Assembly: GCA_017503135.1 (NCBI GenBank)
Contig: JAFVTQ010000002.1
Span: 235,502-299,501, forward strand
Reading direction: 5' to 3'
DNA from: Clostridia bacterium
GTDB taxonomy: Bacteria; Bacillota; Clostridia; Oscillospirales; Acutalibacteraceae
DNA: 64,000 nt
Of the stretch, positions 26,137 to 35,266 are shown one piece after another. The position numbers were made by a program, and so were the translations under genes. Every line of letters starts with the position of its first letter. Positions within the stretch are counted from its first letter, which is position 1. The notes under the pieces are model-generated. The model worked only from the letters and a program-made list of their open reading frames with translations. It did not search any database and was not told where the DNA came from.

Positions 26137-27381
26137 GTGACGAAGATAGCAATAATCGGTGGTGGTGCGTCAGGACTTGCCTGTGCCATCGAACTTTTAC
26201 ATAATATAGAAAACAAAAACGATGTTGAAGTTACAATTCTTGAAAAATTGCCAAGAGTGGGCAAAAAGATTTTAGTAACTGGCAACGGAAGATGTAACCT
26301 TACAAATATGAATTCGGCTGTGTCGGGTTTTCGTGGAGATACGGCTTTTTCGCAGTATGCTTTGAGAGAATATACCCCTGAAAAGAATATTGAATTTTTC
26401 AACCGATTAGGTCTTTATACAAGAGAAGAAGACGAGGGTAGAGTTTACCCATTGTCAAATCAAGCAGCATCGGTTTTAGATGCTTTGCGCTTTGAATGTG
26501 AAAGACTCGGCGTTAAAACTATCTGTGATTACAGAGCAGTGCATCTTAAAACTGTCGATACGGGTGTAACTAAAAAAATCGTTATAAATAACCGTGACAG
26601 ATTTGATTTTGTTGTGGTTGCCTGTGGTGGAAAGGCTGCAAAAGTGCACGGTACAGATGGTGACGGATATGATATGCTCAAAATGTTTGGACATACTATT
26701 GTTTCGCCTGCACCTGCTTTGGTTTCACTCAACTGTGATGAATTTACAAAGGCGCTTAAAGGTGTGCGCTCAATTTGTAAAATGGATTTAGTAATTGACG
26801 GCAAAAAAGAACTTGAAAACTATGGCGAAGTGCAGTTCACAGATTATGGGTTGTCAGGTATCCCAATTATGCAACTTTCTCGTTTTGTGTCTGTTTCGCC
26901 ATCAAATGATATTAAAATAAACCTTGATGTAACACCTGATTTTTCAAAAGAGCAGATTTGGGAATATCTCATTTCTCGTCGCAATGTTGATACAGGACTT
27001 TGCGAAAATCTTTTAAGCGGAATTATGAATAAGCAACTTTGCATTACCTTGCTTAAAGAATGTCAGGTTGCAGTTAATAAAAGAGTTAATACTCTTACAG
27101 ATGACGAGCTTAAAAGAATTGCAAAGATTATTAAGAATTGGGAAATCAAAATTAAAAATTCAAGAAGCTTTGATTATGCTCAGGTTACAGCAGGTGGCGT
27201 TGATTGTAAAGAATTCAATGACGAAACAATGGAATCAAGATTTGTTAAGAACTTATTCTGCTGTGGTGAAGTATTTAATGTTGACGGCGACTGTGGTGGC
27301 TATAACTTGCAATGGGCTTGGTCAAGTGGTCGTCTTGTAGGTAAGACTATTGGTGAAAGGATAAACAATGCTCAGAATTAG
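26137..27381 (+). CDS. YhiN/HI0933-family flavoprotein, GTG start
   Basis: A 414-aa FAD-dependent oxidoreductase-like protein of the HI0933/YhiN family. The dinucleotide-binding motif is G8-G-G-A-S-G13, followed by 'ILEKLPRVGKKILVTGNGRCNLTN', the family signature, and ends with 'GGYNLQWAWSSGRLVG'. The biochemical reaction is not established for the family. The start is GTG at 26137, three bases after the DtxR-family stop, with AGGCAGGGG upstream. The 3' end overlaps the next flavoprotein gene by 14 bases. Confidence 0.88.
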   Translation: MTKIAIIGGGASGLACAIELLHNIENKNDVEVTILEKLPRVGKKILVTGNGRCNLTNMNSAVSGFRGDTAFSQYALREYTPEKNIEFFNRLGLYTREEDEGRVYPLSNQAASVLDALRFECERLGVKTICDYRAVHLKTVDTGVTKKIVINNRDRFDFVVVACGGKAAKVHGTDGDGYDMLKMFGHTIVSPAPALVSLNCDEFTKALKGVRSICKMDLVIDGKKELENYGEVQFTDYGLSGIPIMQLSRFVSVSPSNDIKINLDVTPDFSKEQIWEYLISRRNVDTGLCENLLSGIMNKQLCITLLKECQVAVNKRVNTLTDDELKRIAKIIKNWEIKIKNSRSFDYAQVTAGGVDCKEFNDETMESRFVKNLFCCGEVFNVDGDCGGYNLQWAWSSGRLVGKTIGERINNAQN

Positions 27382-28963
27382 CGAAATAAAATTAAGCCTT
27401 GACAGCGAATTTTCTGACGTTGAAAATGCCGTTGCCAAGACACTAAAAATAAATAAAAACAGAATTTTAAAGACAGAAATATTCAAAAGAAGTATAGATT
27501 GTCGAAAAGACAGCGTGCATTTTGTTTATACTGCAGATGTGACAGTTGATGGTGATGAAGATAAAATTCTCACAAATATCAATAACTCGAAAGTCATAAA
27601 ATGCGAAAAATATTCATATAAAATTCCGCAGTCAAACAGAAAAAGCACATTGCCACCTGTTATTGCAGGCTTTGGCCCTGCCGGTATGTTTGCGGGTCTT
27701 ATTCTTGCTCGTAGTGGACACAAACCTATAATCATTGAGCGTGGTCGTGATGTTGATTCACGTACAAATGATGTAAATAATTTCTGGACGAATAGAATTC
27801 TAGATGAAAAATCAAATATACAATATGGTGAAGGTGGCGCAGGCACATTCTCTGACGGCAAACTTACAACGGGTATTAAAGATAGCCGTTGCCGTTTCGT
27901 ATTTGAAGAGTTTGTAAGGCACGGTGCACCTGAAGATATTTTAGTGAACGCAAAACCACATATCGGTACAGACAAACTTAAAACAACGGTTAAAGCTATT
28001 CGTGAAGAGATTATTTCTCTTGGTGGTCAGGTGCTTTTTGAAACACAACTTACGGGTATTATCGTTGCAAACAATTTCATTCACGGAATAACCGTAACTG
28101 ATAAAAACGGCAGAGAAAGTGACATTGAAACTGATGCACTCATTCTTTCAATCGGTCACTCTGCAAGAGATACAATCGAGATGCTTTATAATAAGGGTAT
28201 TACTATGATGCAAAAGCCATTTTCAATCGGTGCTCGAATTGAACATCCACAAGAGATGATAAATTCAGTTCAATTCGGCGAATTTAAAAATCACCCAAAA
28301 CTTCCTGCAGCCGATTATAAACTCGCTTGTCATCCACCACACGGCAGGGGGGCTTATACATTCTGTATGTGTCCGGGTGGCACGGTTGTTTGCGCATCAT
28401 CTCAAAAGGGTGGAGTTGTCACAAACGGAATGAGTGAGTATGCACGAGATAAAGAGAATGCAAACTCTGCGATTTTAGTTGGTATAAATCCCGAAGATTT
28501 TCCAAGTGAGCACGTGCTTTCAGGCTTCCAACTTCAAAGAGAAATCGAAGAAAAAGCATTCCAAATGGGTGGTGGGGATTACACAGCACCTGCAACCTTG
28601 GTTGGGGATTTCTTAAAAGGACAAAAATCTACAAAGTTAGGCGCAGTTAAACCATCCTTCCCAACGGGTGTAACGATGACCGATATTGGTACCTTGTTAC
28701 CCCCAAAAGTTGTTGATAATATGCGCCATGCGTTGACAGAATGGGATAAAAAAATCAAAGGCTTTGCAATGGATGAGGCTGTGCTTACAGCGCCGGAAAC
28801 TAGAAGCTCATCACCTGTGAGAATTATACGTGACGAGTTTTATCAGACCAATGTGCGTGGTCTTTATCCTTGTGGTGAAGGCGCAGGCTATGCAGGGGGA
28901 ATAGTCTCTGCTGCTGTTGACGGTGTTAAATGCGCCGAGATGGTGTTGTCTGACGAAACATAA
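27368..28963 (+). CDS. FAD-dependent dehydrogenase (COG2509 type)
   Basis: A 531-aa flavoprotein. Residues 1-90 form a small N-terminal alpha/beta domain. The FAD-binding motif is G101-F-G-P-A-G106 with 'GAGTFSDGKLTT' downstream, and the C-terminus has 'GLYPCGEGAGYAGGI', typical of this uncharacterised family. It overlaps the YhiN-like gene and is the last member of the xre-dtxR-yhiN operon. The redox partner and substrate are unknown. Confidence 0.85.
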   Translation: MLRISEIKLSLDSEFSDVENAVAKTLKINKNRILKTEIFKRSIDCRKDSVHFVYTADVTVDGDEDKILTNINNSKVIKCEKYSYKIPQSNRKSTLPPVIAGFGPAGMFAGLILARSGHKPIIIERGRDVDSRTNDVNNFWTNRILDEKSNIQYGEGGAGTFSDGKLTTGIKDSRCRFVFEEFVRHGAPEDILVNAKPHIGTDKLKTTVKAIREEIISLGGQVLFETQLTGIIVANNFIHGITVTDKNGRESDIETDALILSIGHSARDTIEMLYNKGITMMQKPFSIGARIEHPQEMINSVQFGEFKNHPKLPAADYKLACHPPHGRGAYTFCMCPGGTVVCASSQKGGVVTNGMSEYARDKENANSAILVGINPEDFPSEHVLSGFQLQREIEEKAFQMGGGDYTAPATLVGDFLKGQKSTKLGAVKPSFPTGVTMTDIGTLLPPKVVDNMRHALTEWDKKIKGFAMDEAVLTAPETRSSSPVRIIRDEFYQTNVRGLYPCGEGAGYAGGIVSAAVDGVKCAEMVLSDET

Positions 28964-28980
28964 TGTTACTAAAATGTAAT

Positions 28981-29010
28981 TTGACAAAGCAGAAAAATCT
29001 TTGATATATT
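28981..29010 (+). promoter_or_regulatory. Promoter of the pseudokinase gene
   Basis: TTGACA (28981-28986), 18-bp spacer, TATATT (29005-29010); AAGGAG follows at 29026-29031 before the GTG start. Confidence 0.55.
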
Positions 29011-29039
29011 ATATATAGACTAAAAAAGGAGATGATATT

Positions 29040-30698
29040 GTGAACATTGATAACCTTTGTATGAGTTGTATGAATGAACTCTACGGTGAGAAACAATGTC
29101 CAAAGTGTGGATATTATGTTGACTCTCCACAAATTTCACCTTATCTTCCGTTAAAAACTCCTATCGGAGATAAATACATAATAGGCAAAGTGATTTCTTC
29201 AAATAGTGAAGGCGTTACATATATGGCTTATGATGTTGACCGCAAAAGCCCGGTTGTAATCCGTGAATTCTTACCTGAAAAATTTATTGACAGAAATATG
29301 AATTCAACAGAGGTTACAATCAAAAATGAGTGGAAAGATTTGTATTATGCATATCTTCGCAAATTCTTGAATTTGTGGCGTAGTCTTGCTCGTGTGCGTG
29401 GACTTTCAGCGCTTGTTCCTGTAATCGATATCATAGAAGAAAACAACACGGCTTATGCTATCAGTGAATATGTTGAAAGTATTTCACTTCGCGAATTTTT
29501 GCTCAGAAGTCAGACGGGTTATCTTAATTGGGAAAAAGCAAAAGTTCTCTTTATGCCAGTTCTCTCAACATTATCAACACTTCACAAAGCAGGAATTTAT
29601 CACTATGGCATTAACCCTGATAACCTTATGATTGGTCGCGACGGTAAACTTCGTCTTAGCGGATTTTCAATTAGTGATGCAAGACTTGAAGGTACAGAGT
29701 TTTCACCTGAACAGTTTGAAGGTTATACACCTATTGAACAGTATTCATATAATTATACAGAAGGTGCTTGGTCAGATGTTTATGGCTTCAGCGCAGTGCT
29801 TTACAGAGCGTTGGTGGGCAGTGTTCCGCAAGATGCAGTTTCTCGTTCAATGAATGACCAGCTTATCATTCCTGCAAGATATGCAGAGATTATTCCTGTT
29901 TATGTTATAAATGCTTTGATGAACGGATTACAGGTTAACCCTGAAGATAGAACACAAGATATTGAAGCTCTTCGTGAAGAACTTTCAGCAACACCGGGCA
30001 ATGTGGTTTCATCTTTTTCAGGTGTGAATGTTCCAAAACGAGAAGAACGACCAAAACTACCTGTGCAACCGGTTGAAGAAGACGACAAGAGTACAATTAT
30101 CCGAACAATTGTAATTGTTTCTCTTATTGTTGTCGGTATAGGTCTTATCTTCTTTGGTGCGTATTTAGGCTATGACCATTTCATTAAAAATAAAGAAGAA
30201 CAAACAACTGAAGCACCGGTTGTGGCAATGATTGAGGTTCCGAATTTTGTGAATTCTTCTTATGATATGGTGGCACAGAATCCTGTGCAGAATTCAAGAT
30301 TTAAAATTAACTCGGTTCTTGAATACAGTGACGAAGTTGAAAAGGGATATATCATTTCTCAAAGTCTTGAAGCAGGAACAAGTGTCGAGACAGGTAGTGA
30401 AATCACATTTGTTGTCAGCAAGGGCCGTGAATTTGTTACAATTCCACCTGTAAAAGATACAAATATTGATTATGCTAAACAAACTCTCGAAGAAGCAGGC
30501 TTTGTGGTTAACATAATCACAAAAGAGAATAATGGTGATTATACAGAAGGCAATGTTGCAGAGATTACTCCAGCAGAAGGCACAAGCAAAACAAAGGGTA
30601 CTGATGTATTTGTTCAGGTCTGGGGTACTCCACCAAGCACAGAACCTGACACGGAAACAACTACAGAGAGAAACCCATTTTATAATCCATTCTTCTAA
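29040..30698 (+). CDS. Zinc-ribbon, pseudokinase and PASTA-domain membrane protein
   Basis: A 552-aa protein: an N-terminal zinc ribbon (C7, C10, C20, C23), a Ser/Thr-kinase-like domain (about 45-315), a transmembrane helix (about 353-373) and two extracellular PASTA repeats (about 398-461 and 466-528), ending in an acidic/Thr tail. It resembles PknB/PrkC in layout, but the catalytic residues are lost. The ATP-lysine position is R75 ('VVIREF'), HRD is H188-Y-G190, and DFG is G208-F-S210; only N195 remains. It therefore probably binds, rather than phosphorylates, partners (inference). The start is GTG with AAGGAG upstream. It is a single-gene unit. Confidence 0.85.
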   Translation: MNIDNLCMSCMNELYGEKQCPKCGYYVDSPQISPYLPLKTPIGDKYIIGKVISSNSEGVTYMAYDVDRKSPVVIREFLPEKFIDRNMNSTEVTIKNEWKDLYYAYLRKFLNLWRSLARVRGLSALVPVIDIIEENNTAYAISEYVESISLREFLLRSQTGYLNWEKAKVLFMPVLSTLSTLHKAGIYHYGINPDNLMIGRDGKLRLSGFSISDARLEGTEFSPEQFEGYTPIEQYSYNYTEGAWSDVYGFSAVLYRALVGSVPQDAVSRSMNDQLIIPARYAEIIPVYVINALMNGLQVNPEDRTQDIEALREELSATPGNVVSSFSGVNVPKREERPKLPVQPVEEDDKSTIIRTIVIVSLIVVGIGLIFFGAYLGYDHFIKNKEEQTTEAPVVAMIEVPNFVNSSYDMVAQNPVQNSRFKINSVLEYSDEVEKGYIISQSLEAGTSVETGSEITFVVSKGREFVTIPPVKDTNIDYAKQTLEEAGFVVNIITKENNGDYTEGNVAEITPAEGTSKTKGTDVFVQVWGTPPSTEPDTETTTERNPFYNPFF

Positions 30699-30704
30699 AA
30701 AAAT

Positions 30705-30735
30705 AAGGGATACAGAAATCTGTATCCCTTTTCTT
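30705..30735. terminator. Bidirectional terminator after the pseudokinase gene
   Basis: AAGGGATACAGA (30705-30716) pairs with TCTGTATCCCTT (30719-30730) as a long stem with a tight loop. A T-run follows on both strands, so it also serves the gene ending at 30746. Confidence 0.85.
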
Positions 30736-30745
30736 ATGCCTTGTT

Positions 30746-32956
30746 TTATGAAATTGCAACACAATCAGTAGCACCTATCGTAATACCGTTTATTGTAACA
30801 GCAGTGTCAGTATAGTTTACATAAACCTTGACACTGTTGTTGTATTCGGTGCAATAAACACCGTCCTGAATTCTTTCGTGAGCAGTCATTCGTGCGTCGC
30901 GAATATCTGCAAGAGCAGAGTCAGCTTTGGTGTAAAGTGTAACAACATCATTTATGTTTTTGTCATAATAATAGCTTGCGTCAAGTGCATCGTCATAAGC
31001 TGAGCAATACCACAAAACATTTGGCAGACATCCATATTCAACTGATTTAAGAAATGAAGTTGTCATATTTTCAGAACTGTTCATAGCAGGTGCACTATAT
31101 TCACAAATGCCGTGAAGCATCATCTGAACAAACGGAATTCCAATATAGGCGTTACTCTCATTTGCTTTAATAGGTGCCATTGGAATTTCTGAAACAATGT
31201 CCGCTGATTTGATTGCATAGAAGTTGCCTGTGTCAATCATCAATTTCTTTGATGTTGCAAGAACGGGTAATTGAGCAAAAATCTCTTTATTTGAAACTGT
31301 TCTTGAATAGAAATCAGAAGAATAGTCAGAATAGAGATAAGTGCCTATGTCGTTGAGTGCATATCCGTCAAAATTAAAGTCGAAAGATGCATTTAGAATA
31401 TCTTCAACCTTGTTTTCAACTTTGCTCATAGTCATAAAACTCTGTGCAGAGAAAGCAGATGGGAAATATGCTTCTTTGTTTTTTGCAAGTTTAATGTTTT
31501 TGCCATTTAAATTAACAGCGTTCTGTGAACTTGCGTAATCATAGGTTAAAATGTCTGTGTCAAGATAAAGTGAGAATTTCTGGCTGTTGAGATATGAATA
31601 AAGCTCGTTGAATTCTTTATCTTTGCCAAGACTTTTAGAGAAATCACCGAACGCATCATCTGAACCATTATTCGCATTCTCATAAAGTCCGTTATATCTG
31701 AGAATTGCATTGTTGACACCCTTTGCTTTGAGAAGTGTCATAAGGTCCTTTGCTTGTGCAAAATTTGATAACATGGTGTATTTGTTTTTTGCATTTATAT
31801 ATCCACCTTGCAAAGACACAACAAGGGGAAGTGCTTTCGACTGTGGCTCAACTTTTTTAGTTGAAAGAACTGAATTCCTAATAAGATTTTCACGACAAGC
31901 AGTTGCCATTCCCGAATATGTTGCAGATTTACCTGAAAGGAATCTATAGCAAAGTGTAATCTCGTTTTTATAAGTATAACCATAAGTCTTATTTACAGAA
32001 TTTTTGTTTTGCTCTCTGTAAATATCGGTTGTCTTGAATGTTGCGCTGACACTGTTAAGTGAATTCTCACCATTTCTGTTTGCATTGATTTCTGCAATTG
32101 AATCACCCTGCTCAATAATGCAAAGAAATGCGCCGTTGCCACGCTTCATACCAAAAGCACCAACAAGACAGTTCGATTTTTGAATATTGTCAGTAGTTGC
32201 AAGGTCGTTGCCATAAACCGAGAGAGAAATTGGTATGAATTCTACATCTTCAACACCGGTCATAATAAGAGCGCCACTACCGTCTGGAACAAAGATATAA
32301 TCTTCTGCACCACTTTGCTCATAAGCGCCAAAATCACCGAGCACCTTAACTTTTTCAAGATAAATACCCTTTGGAAGTGACAATGTGTTCATACTTACAT
32401 TCACAAAGAATGAACCGTCACGAAGTGTATAAATAACAGTTAAATCTGCTCTGATTTGGTCTTTTTTCAGGTCGTCTATATTGGCTTTACCTGTTTCTGC
32501 ATCAATTGACATTGCATATTTAACTGACACATTGTTTTCGCCGACAGTATAACTTGCGTTGCCGAATGCTACTGAATTATCCTGTGAATTTAGCACATAG
32601 ACATTTTCGTCACCATTTGAAAGGGTAACTTCAACAGCAGAACTGTTAAGACTTTTTGTAAGCTCAGGTTGGGGGAGAGTTGTCCATAAATTGCTTGAGT
32701 TAGTGTCTTTGATTGCAACTGTCATTGTTGTCTTGTCAAAGAGCATTTCAATAAGACCTGATTTGCAAACTGACTCATAGTTGCTGATAGCAGTTTTGTG
32801 AACATCATCACCCTTGTTTTCTGCGACGATTATATTCTCACTTTTCATTCTTGAACTTTTGGTTGAAACATCAGTACCGCAAGACGAGAAAAGCATAGTC
32901 ACAAGACAGATAATTGATATTATTTTTATTAAATAAGTATAACGAGATTTTCTCAT
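30746..32956 (-). CDS. DUF5696-like lipoprotein
   Basis: A 736-aa secreted protein. The ATG at 32954-32956 (MRKSRYTYLIK) has AGGAG upstream and gives a signal peptide ending at a lipobox-like F-S-S-C, so it is probably a lipoprotein (the -3 Phe is unusual). The body includes 'DYIFVPDGSGALI', a motif I associate with DUF5696 proteins of Clostridia and Paenibacillus, and a later part with glycosidase-like alternation ('NNAILRYNGLYENANNG', 'FDFNFDGYALND'). The function is unknown. It lies just behind sigF, but with its own promoter. Confidence 0.6.
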   Translation of the reverse strand: MRKSRYTYLIKIISIICLVTMLFSSCGTDVSTKSSRMKSENIIVAENKGDDVHKTAISNYESVCKSGLIEMLFDKTTMTVAIKDTNSSNLWTTLPQPELTKSLNSSAVEVTLSNGDENVYVLNSQDNSVAFGNASYTVGENNVSVKYAMSIDAETGKANIDDLKKDQIRADLTVIYTLRDGSFFVNVSMNTLSLPKGIYLEKVKVLGDFGAYEQSGAEDYIFVPDGSGALIMTGVEDVEFIPISLSVYGNDLATTDNIQKSNCLVGAFGMKRGNGAFLCIIEQGDSIAEINANRNGENSLNSVSATFKTTDIYREQNKNSVNKTYGYTYKNEITLCYRFLSGKSATYSGMATACRENLIRNSVLSTKKVEPQSKALPLVVSLQGGYINAKNKYTMLSNFAQAKDLMTLLKAKGVNNAILRYNGLYENANNGSDDAFGDFSKSLGKDKEFNELYSYLNSQKFSLYLDTDILTYDYASSQNAVNLNGKNIKLAKNKEAYFPSAFSAQSFMTMSKVENKVEDILNASFDFNFDGYALNDIGTYLYSDYSSDFYSRTVSNKEIFAQLPVLATSKKLMIDTGNFYAIKSADIVSEIPMAPIKANESNAYIGIPFVQMMLHGICEYSAPAMNSSENMTTSFLKSVEYGCLPNVLWYCSAYDDALDASYYYDKNINDVVTLYTKADSALADIRDARMTAHERIQDGVYCTEYNNSVKVYVNYTDTAVTINGITIGATDCVAIS

Positions 32957-32985
32957 AAAAATACTCCTGAATATTTGATTTATAT

Positions 32986-33014
32986 ATTCTAACATATTTT
33001 AATGAAAATATCAA
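32986..33014 (-). promoter_or_regulatory. Promoter of the DUF5696-like gene
   Basis: Minus-strand TTGATA (33009-33014), 17-bp spacer, TAGAAT (32986-32991), directly behind the sigF stop codon. No terminator is seen between the two genes. Confidence 0.5.
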
Positions 33015-33017
33015 ATT

Positions 33018-33668
33018 TTATCCAATAAGTCGTTTTCGCATATCAGAAAGTATAATCTTTTCTCTGCGAGAAACCTGCACCTGTGATACACCGAGAATGG
33101 TTGCAGTTTTGCTCTGTGTCAATCCGTCAAAATAACGAAGACGAATAAGCTTTCGGTCGTTTTCATTTAAACAATTTAGAACTTGTTCAATAGAAAGCCG
33201 GTCATCAATGGGGGAATACTCGTCATATGCGGGGACATCAATTTGTTTTTCATCGTCGTCTTCAGATGTGAGAGATATAACTGGTTGTGATATGCATAAA
33301 AGTTGAGCCGTTTCAGAAATGGATATACCCATTTTCTCTGCAATTTCTGAAATGGTGGGCTCAACACCTAAATCCTTTTCTAATTCTTCTTTGACAAATT
33401 GCAGTTCTCGTGCCTTTTCTTTGAGAGTACGACTGATTTTAACTGCTCCACCGTCACGGAACAACCGACGTATTTCACCTAAAATAGACGGTACGGCATA
33501 GGTCGAAAAAGCAAAGCCTAAGTTCTCGTCAAACCCGTCAGCAGCTTTTATAAGCCCCACACAACCCGAAGAATATAAATCTTCATAGTCGATACCCTTG
33601 CCAATGAAACGAGATGCACAGCTACCCACAAGCCCTAAATTATTAAGTATCAGCTCGTCCCTTGTCAT
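33018..33668 (-). CDS. sigF: Sporulation sigma factor SigF
   Basis: Forespore-specific sigma factor, held inactive by SpoIIAB until septation. Region 2 ('GCVGLIKAADGFDENLGFAFSTYAVPSILGEIRR') and region 4 ('LTQSKTATILGVSQVQVSRREK') are clear. The ATG at 33666-33668 overlaps the spoIIAB stop as ATGA and gives 216 aa; a TTG nine codons upstream inside spoIIAB is less likely. It is the third gene of the canonical spoIIAA-spoIIAB-sigF operon, so the organism carries the core of the endospore programme. Confidence 0.93.
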   Translation of the reverse strand: MTRDELILNNLGLVGSCASRFIGKGIDYEDLYSSGCVGLIKAADGFDENLGFAFSTYAVPSILGEIRRLFRDGGAVKISRTLKEKARELQFVKEELEKDLGVEPTISEIAEKMGISISETAQLLCISQPVISLTSEDDDEKQIDVPAYDEYSPIDDRLSIEQVLNCLNENDRKLIRLRYFDGLTQSKTATILGVSQVQVSRREKIILSDMRKRLIG

Positions 33669-34096
33669 TTTGTGCGACCACAAATCTTTTTGCAAAGGGT
33701 AACAGTTGTGCCGACACCGATTTTTGAGCGTACAGATAGCTTGTCCGTGAAGCTTTCCATAACAGAGAAACCAAGTCCGGCTCTATCACCACCGAGAGTT
33801 GTGAAAAGTGGCTCACGAGCTTTTTTGATGTCGCTTATGCCACAACCGCGGTCACGAATAGTAATAACCACTCTGTTGTCGTCGTGAATTTTAACGCCTA
33901 TGTAGATTTTGCCCACCGAGTTGCGATAACCATGAACAATGCAGTTTGTAACGGCTTCACTGACTGCAGTTTTAATATCGTTTATTTCTTCAACTGTTGG
34001 GTCAAGCTGTGCAGCAAATGCTGAAACCGTTGCTCTTGAAAAGCTTTCATTGACAGAACGGCTGTCAACCACCATGCGAAACTCGTTTATAATCAT
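33665..34096 (-). CDS. spoIIAB: Anti-sigma F factor SpoIIAB
   Basis: Serine kinase and anti-sigma factor that binds SigF with ATP and phosphorylates SpoIIAA. The 143-aa GHKL-fold protein shows the N box (E47, N51 in 'SEAVTN'), G1 box ('DRGCGI', D82) and G2 box (G107-L-G109). It overlaps spoIIAA by four bases and sigF by four bases. The family length is normal. Confidence 0.94.
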   Translation of the reverse strand: MIINEFRMVVDSRSVNESFSRATVSAFAAQLDPTVEEINDIKTAVSEAVTNCIVHGYRNSVGKIYIGVKIHDDNRVVITIRDRGCGISDIKKAREPLFTTLGGDRAGLGFSVMESFTDKLSVRSKIGVGTTVTLCKKICGRTK

Positions 34097-34416
34097 TTTT
34101 TATCACTACCTTTCTTAATGTTGGCTATTCGGTCAAGTCCTGCAAGACGCATAACCTTATATGAATTGTTTGAAAGTCCCGTCACTTCAAGCTCGCCACC
34201 AAACTCGTTAAGTAGCTTATATCGTCCCATAACAAGACCTATCCCAGAGCTATCCATAAAAGTCACATCAGAAAAATCAAGAATAAGCGTTTTGGGTCTG
34301 CAATTCTCAATTCGGTCGTCAATGTCAAGACGAATAGGTAAGGTTGTGTGATGGTCGATTTCACCACACAAACGGCAGTTAAGCGTTTCATTTTCGAATT
34401 CAATTTTTACACTCAT
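34093..34416 (-). CDS. spoIIAA: Anti-anti-sigma factor SpoIIAA
   Basis: A 107-aa STAS-domain protein that releases SigF from SpoIIAB when dephosphorylated. The regulatory serine is S57 in 'FMDSSGIGLVMGRY', matching Ser58 of B. subtilis. AAAGGAGTG precedes the ATG. It is the first gene of the spoIIA operon. Confidence 0.94.
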   Translation of the reverse strand: MSVKIEFENETLNCRLCGEIDHHTTLPIRLDIDDRIENCRPKTLILDFSDVTFMDSSGIGLVMGRYKLLNEFGGELEVTGLSNNSYKVMRLAGLDRIANIKKGSDKK

Positions 34417-34474
34417 TTTTATACACTCCTTTTTAATTTATTTTATACCTTGCTTTATAAGAAAAATGTCATAA

Positions 34475-34505
34475 CGAGTCGTGGGAAAATATTGTAAAAT
34501 CCTCT
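34475..34505 (-). promoter_or_regulatory. Candidate sigma-H-type promoter of spoIIA
   Basis: Minus-strand AGAGGATTT (34497-34505) fits the sigma-H -35 (RNAGGAWWW). A poor -10 with GACT instead of GAAT lies 13 bases on. In B. subtilis this operon is sigma-H driven, which is the reason for looking; the -10 mismatch keeps confidence low. Confidence 0.3.
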
Positions 34506-34533
34506 TGACATTTGACATTTCTTCTGTTATCAT
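34505..34533 (+). promoter_or_regulatory. rplU-prp-rpmA promoter
   Basis: TTGACA (34505-34510), 17-bp spacer, TATCAT (34528-34533), giving a leader of about 90 nt before rplU. Confidence 0.7.
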
Positions 34534-34537
34534 ATTT

Positions 34538-34625
34538 AAGCCGCATATTAGGGGGTAGTGTGTCTAAACGCATACTGCAAGTGAATTTTCCACCCTCGAT
34601 AGCGAGTCTATATTTAAGGTAGGTT
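34538..34625 (+). ncRNA. Putative ribosomal protein L21 leader
   Basis: The about 90-nt untranslated leader of the rplU operon contains a G-rich block (AGGGGG), GCATACTGC and a short CTCG-ATAG-CGAG hairpin before the ribosome site. Its place and size match the L21 leader known from Firmicutes, thought to bind L21 for feedback control. I cannot confirm the consensus by eye. Confidence 0.5.
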
Positions 34626-34631
34626 AGAAAA

Positions 34632-34943
34632 ATGTACGCAATCATCGTAACAGGCGGCAAGCAGTACAAAGTACAAAACGGCGACGTTGTATTTGTAGAA
34701 AAGCTTGACGTTGAAGCAGATGCAGAGATTACTTTTGACAAGGTTCTCGCAGTTGGTTCAGAAGACGGACTTAAAGCAGGTGCTCCTTATGTTGAAGGTG
34801 CAACAGTAACTGCAAAAGTTCTCAAAAATGGTAAAGGTAAGAAAATCACAGTATTTACTTACAAACCAAAGAAGAACGAAAAGCGTAAAAAGGGTCATCG
34901 TCAGCCATATACAAAGGTTGAGATTACCGGTATTAACGCATAA
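34632..34943 (+). CDS. rplU: 50S ribosomal protein L21
   Basis: Large-subunit protein, 103 aa, starting '[20 protein letters not shown]' and ending with the basic '[21 protein letters not shown]', both diagnostic. It is the first gene of the rplU-prp-rpmA operon; its stop overlaps the prp start by one base. Confidence 0.97.
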   Translation: MYAIIVTGGKQYKVQNGDVVFVEKLDVEADAEITFDKVLAVGSEDGLKAGAPYVEGATVTAKVLKNGKGKKITVFTYKPKKNEKRKKGHRQPYTKVEITGINA

Positions 34944-35266
34944 TGACAACAGCAAAATTTCTGTTTTTGGATGATGTGATAGTTTCATTTGAGTTAAGTG
35001 GTCATAGTGGATATGCAGAAGAGGGCGAAGACATTGTTTGTAGCGCCGTTTCTTCAGCAGTTTATATGGCAGCTAACACAATAACTGAAATTCTCAAATT
35101 AAATCCAGAAACAGTAGTCCGTGACGGGTATTTGAAAGTTCAAATGAATATTGAAGATGCTCGTAAATCGAAAGTGATTACTGATGGCTTGTATTTACAT
35201 CTTAGTGAATTACAAAATCAGTATCCCAACAACTTGAAACTTGAAAGAGGTGTTTTTGATGCTTAA
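34943..35266 (+). CDS. prp: Ribosomal-processing cysteine protease Prp
   Basis: A 107-aa protease that removes the N-terminal extension of ribosomal protein L27. The catalytic pair is H21 ('SGHSGYAE') and C33 ('EDIVCSAVS'), matching H22 and C34 of the S. aureus enzyme. It lies between rplU and rpmA, the conserved place in Firmicutes. Its substrate, encoded next door, carries the expected cleavage motif. Confidence 0.95.
   Translation: MTTAKFLFLDDVIVSFELSGHSGYAEEGEDIVCSAVSSAVYMAANTITEILKLNPETVVRDGYLKVQMNIEDARKSKVITDGLYLHLSELQNQYPNNLKLERGVFDA

Noticed and set aside
33669..33695. TTG start nine codons upstream for SigF
   Set aside because: No ribosome site, and it lies deeper inside spoIIAB than the ATG that overlaps the spoIIAB stop by four bases.
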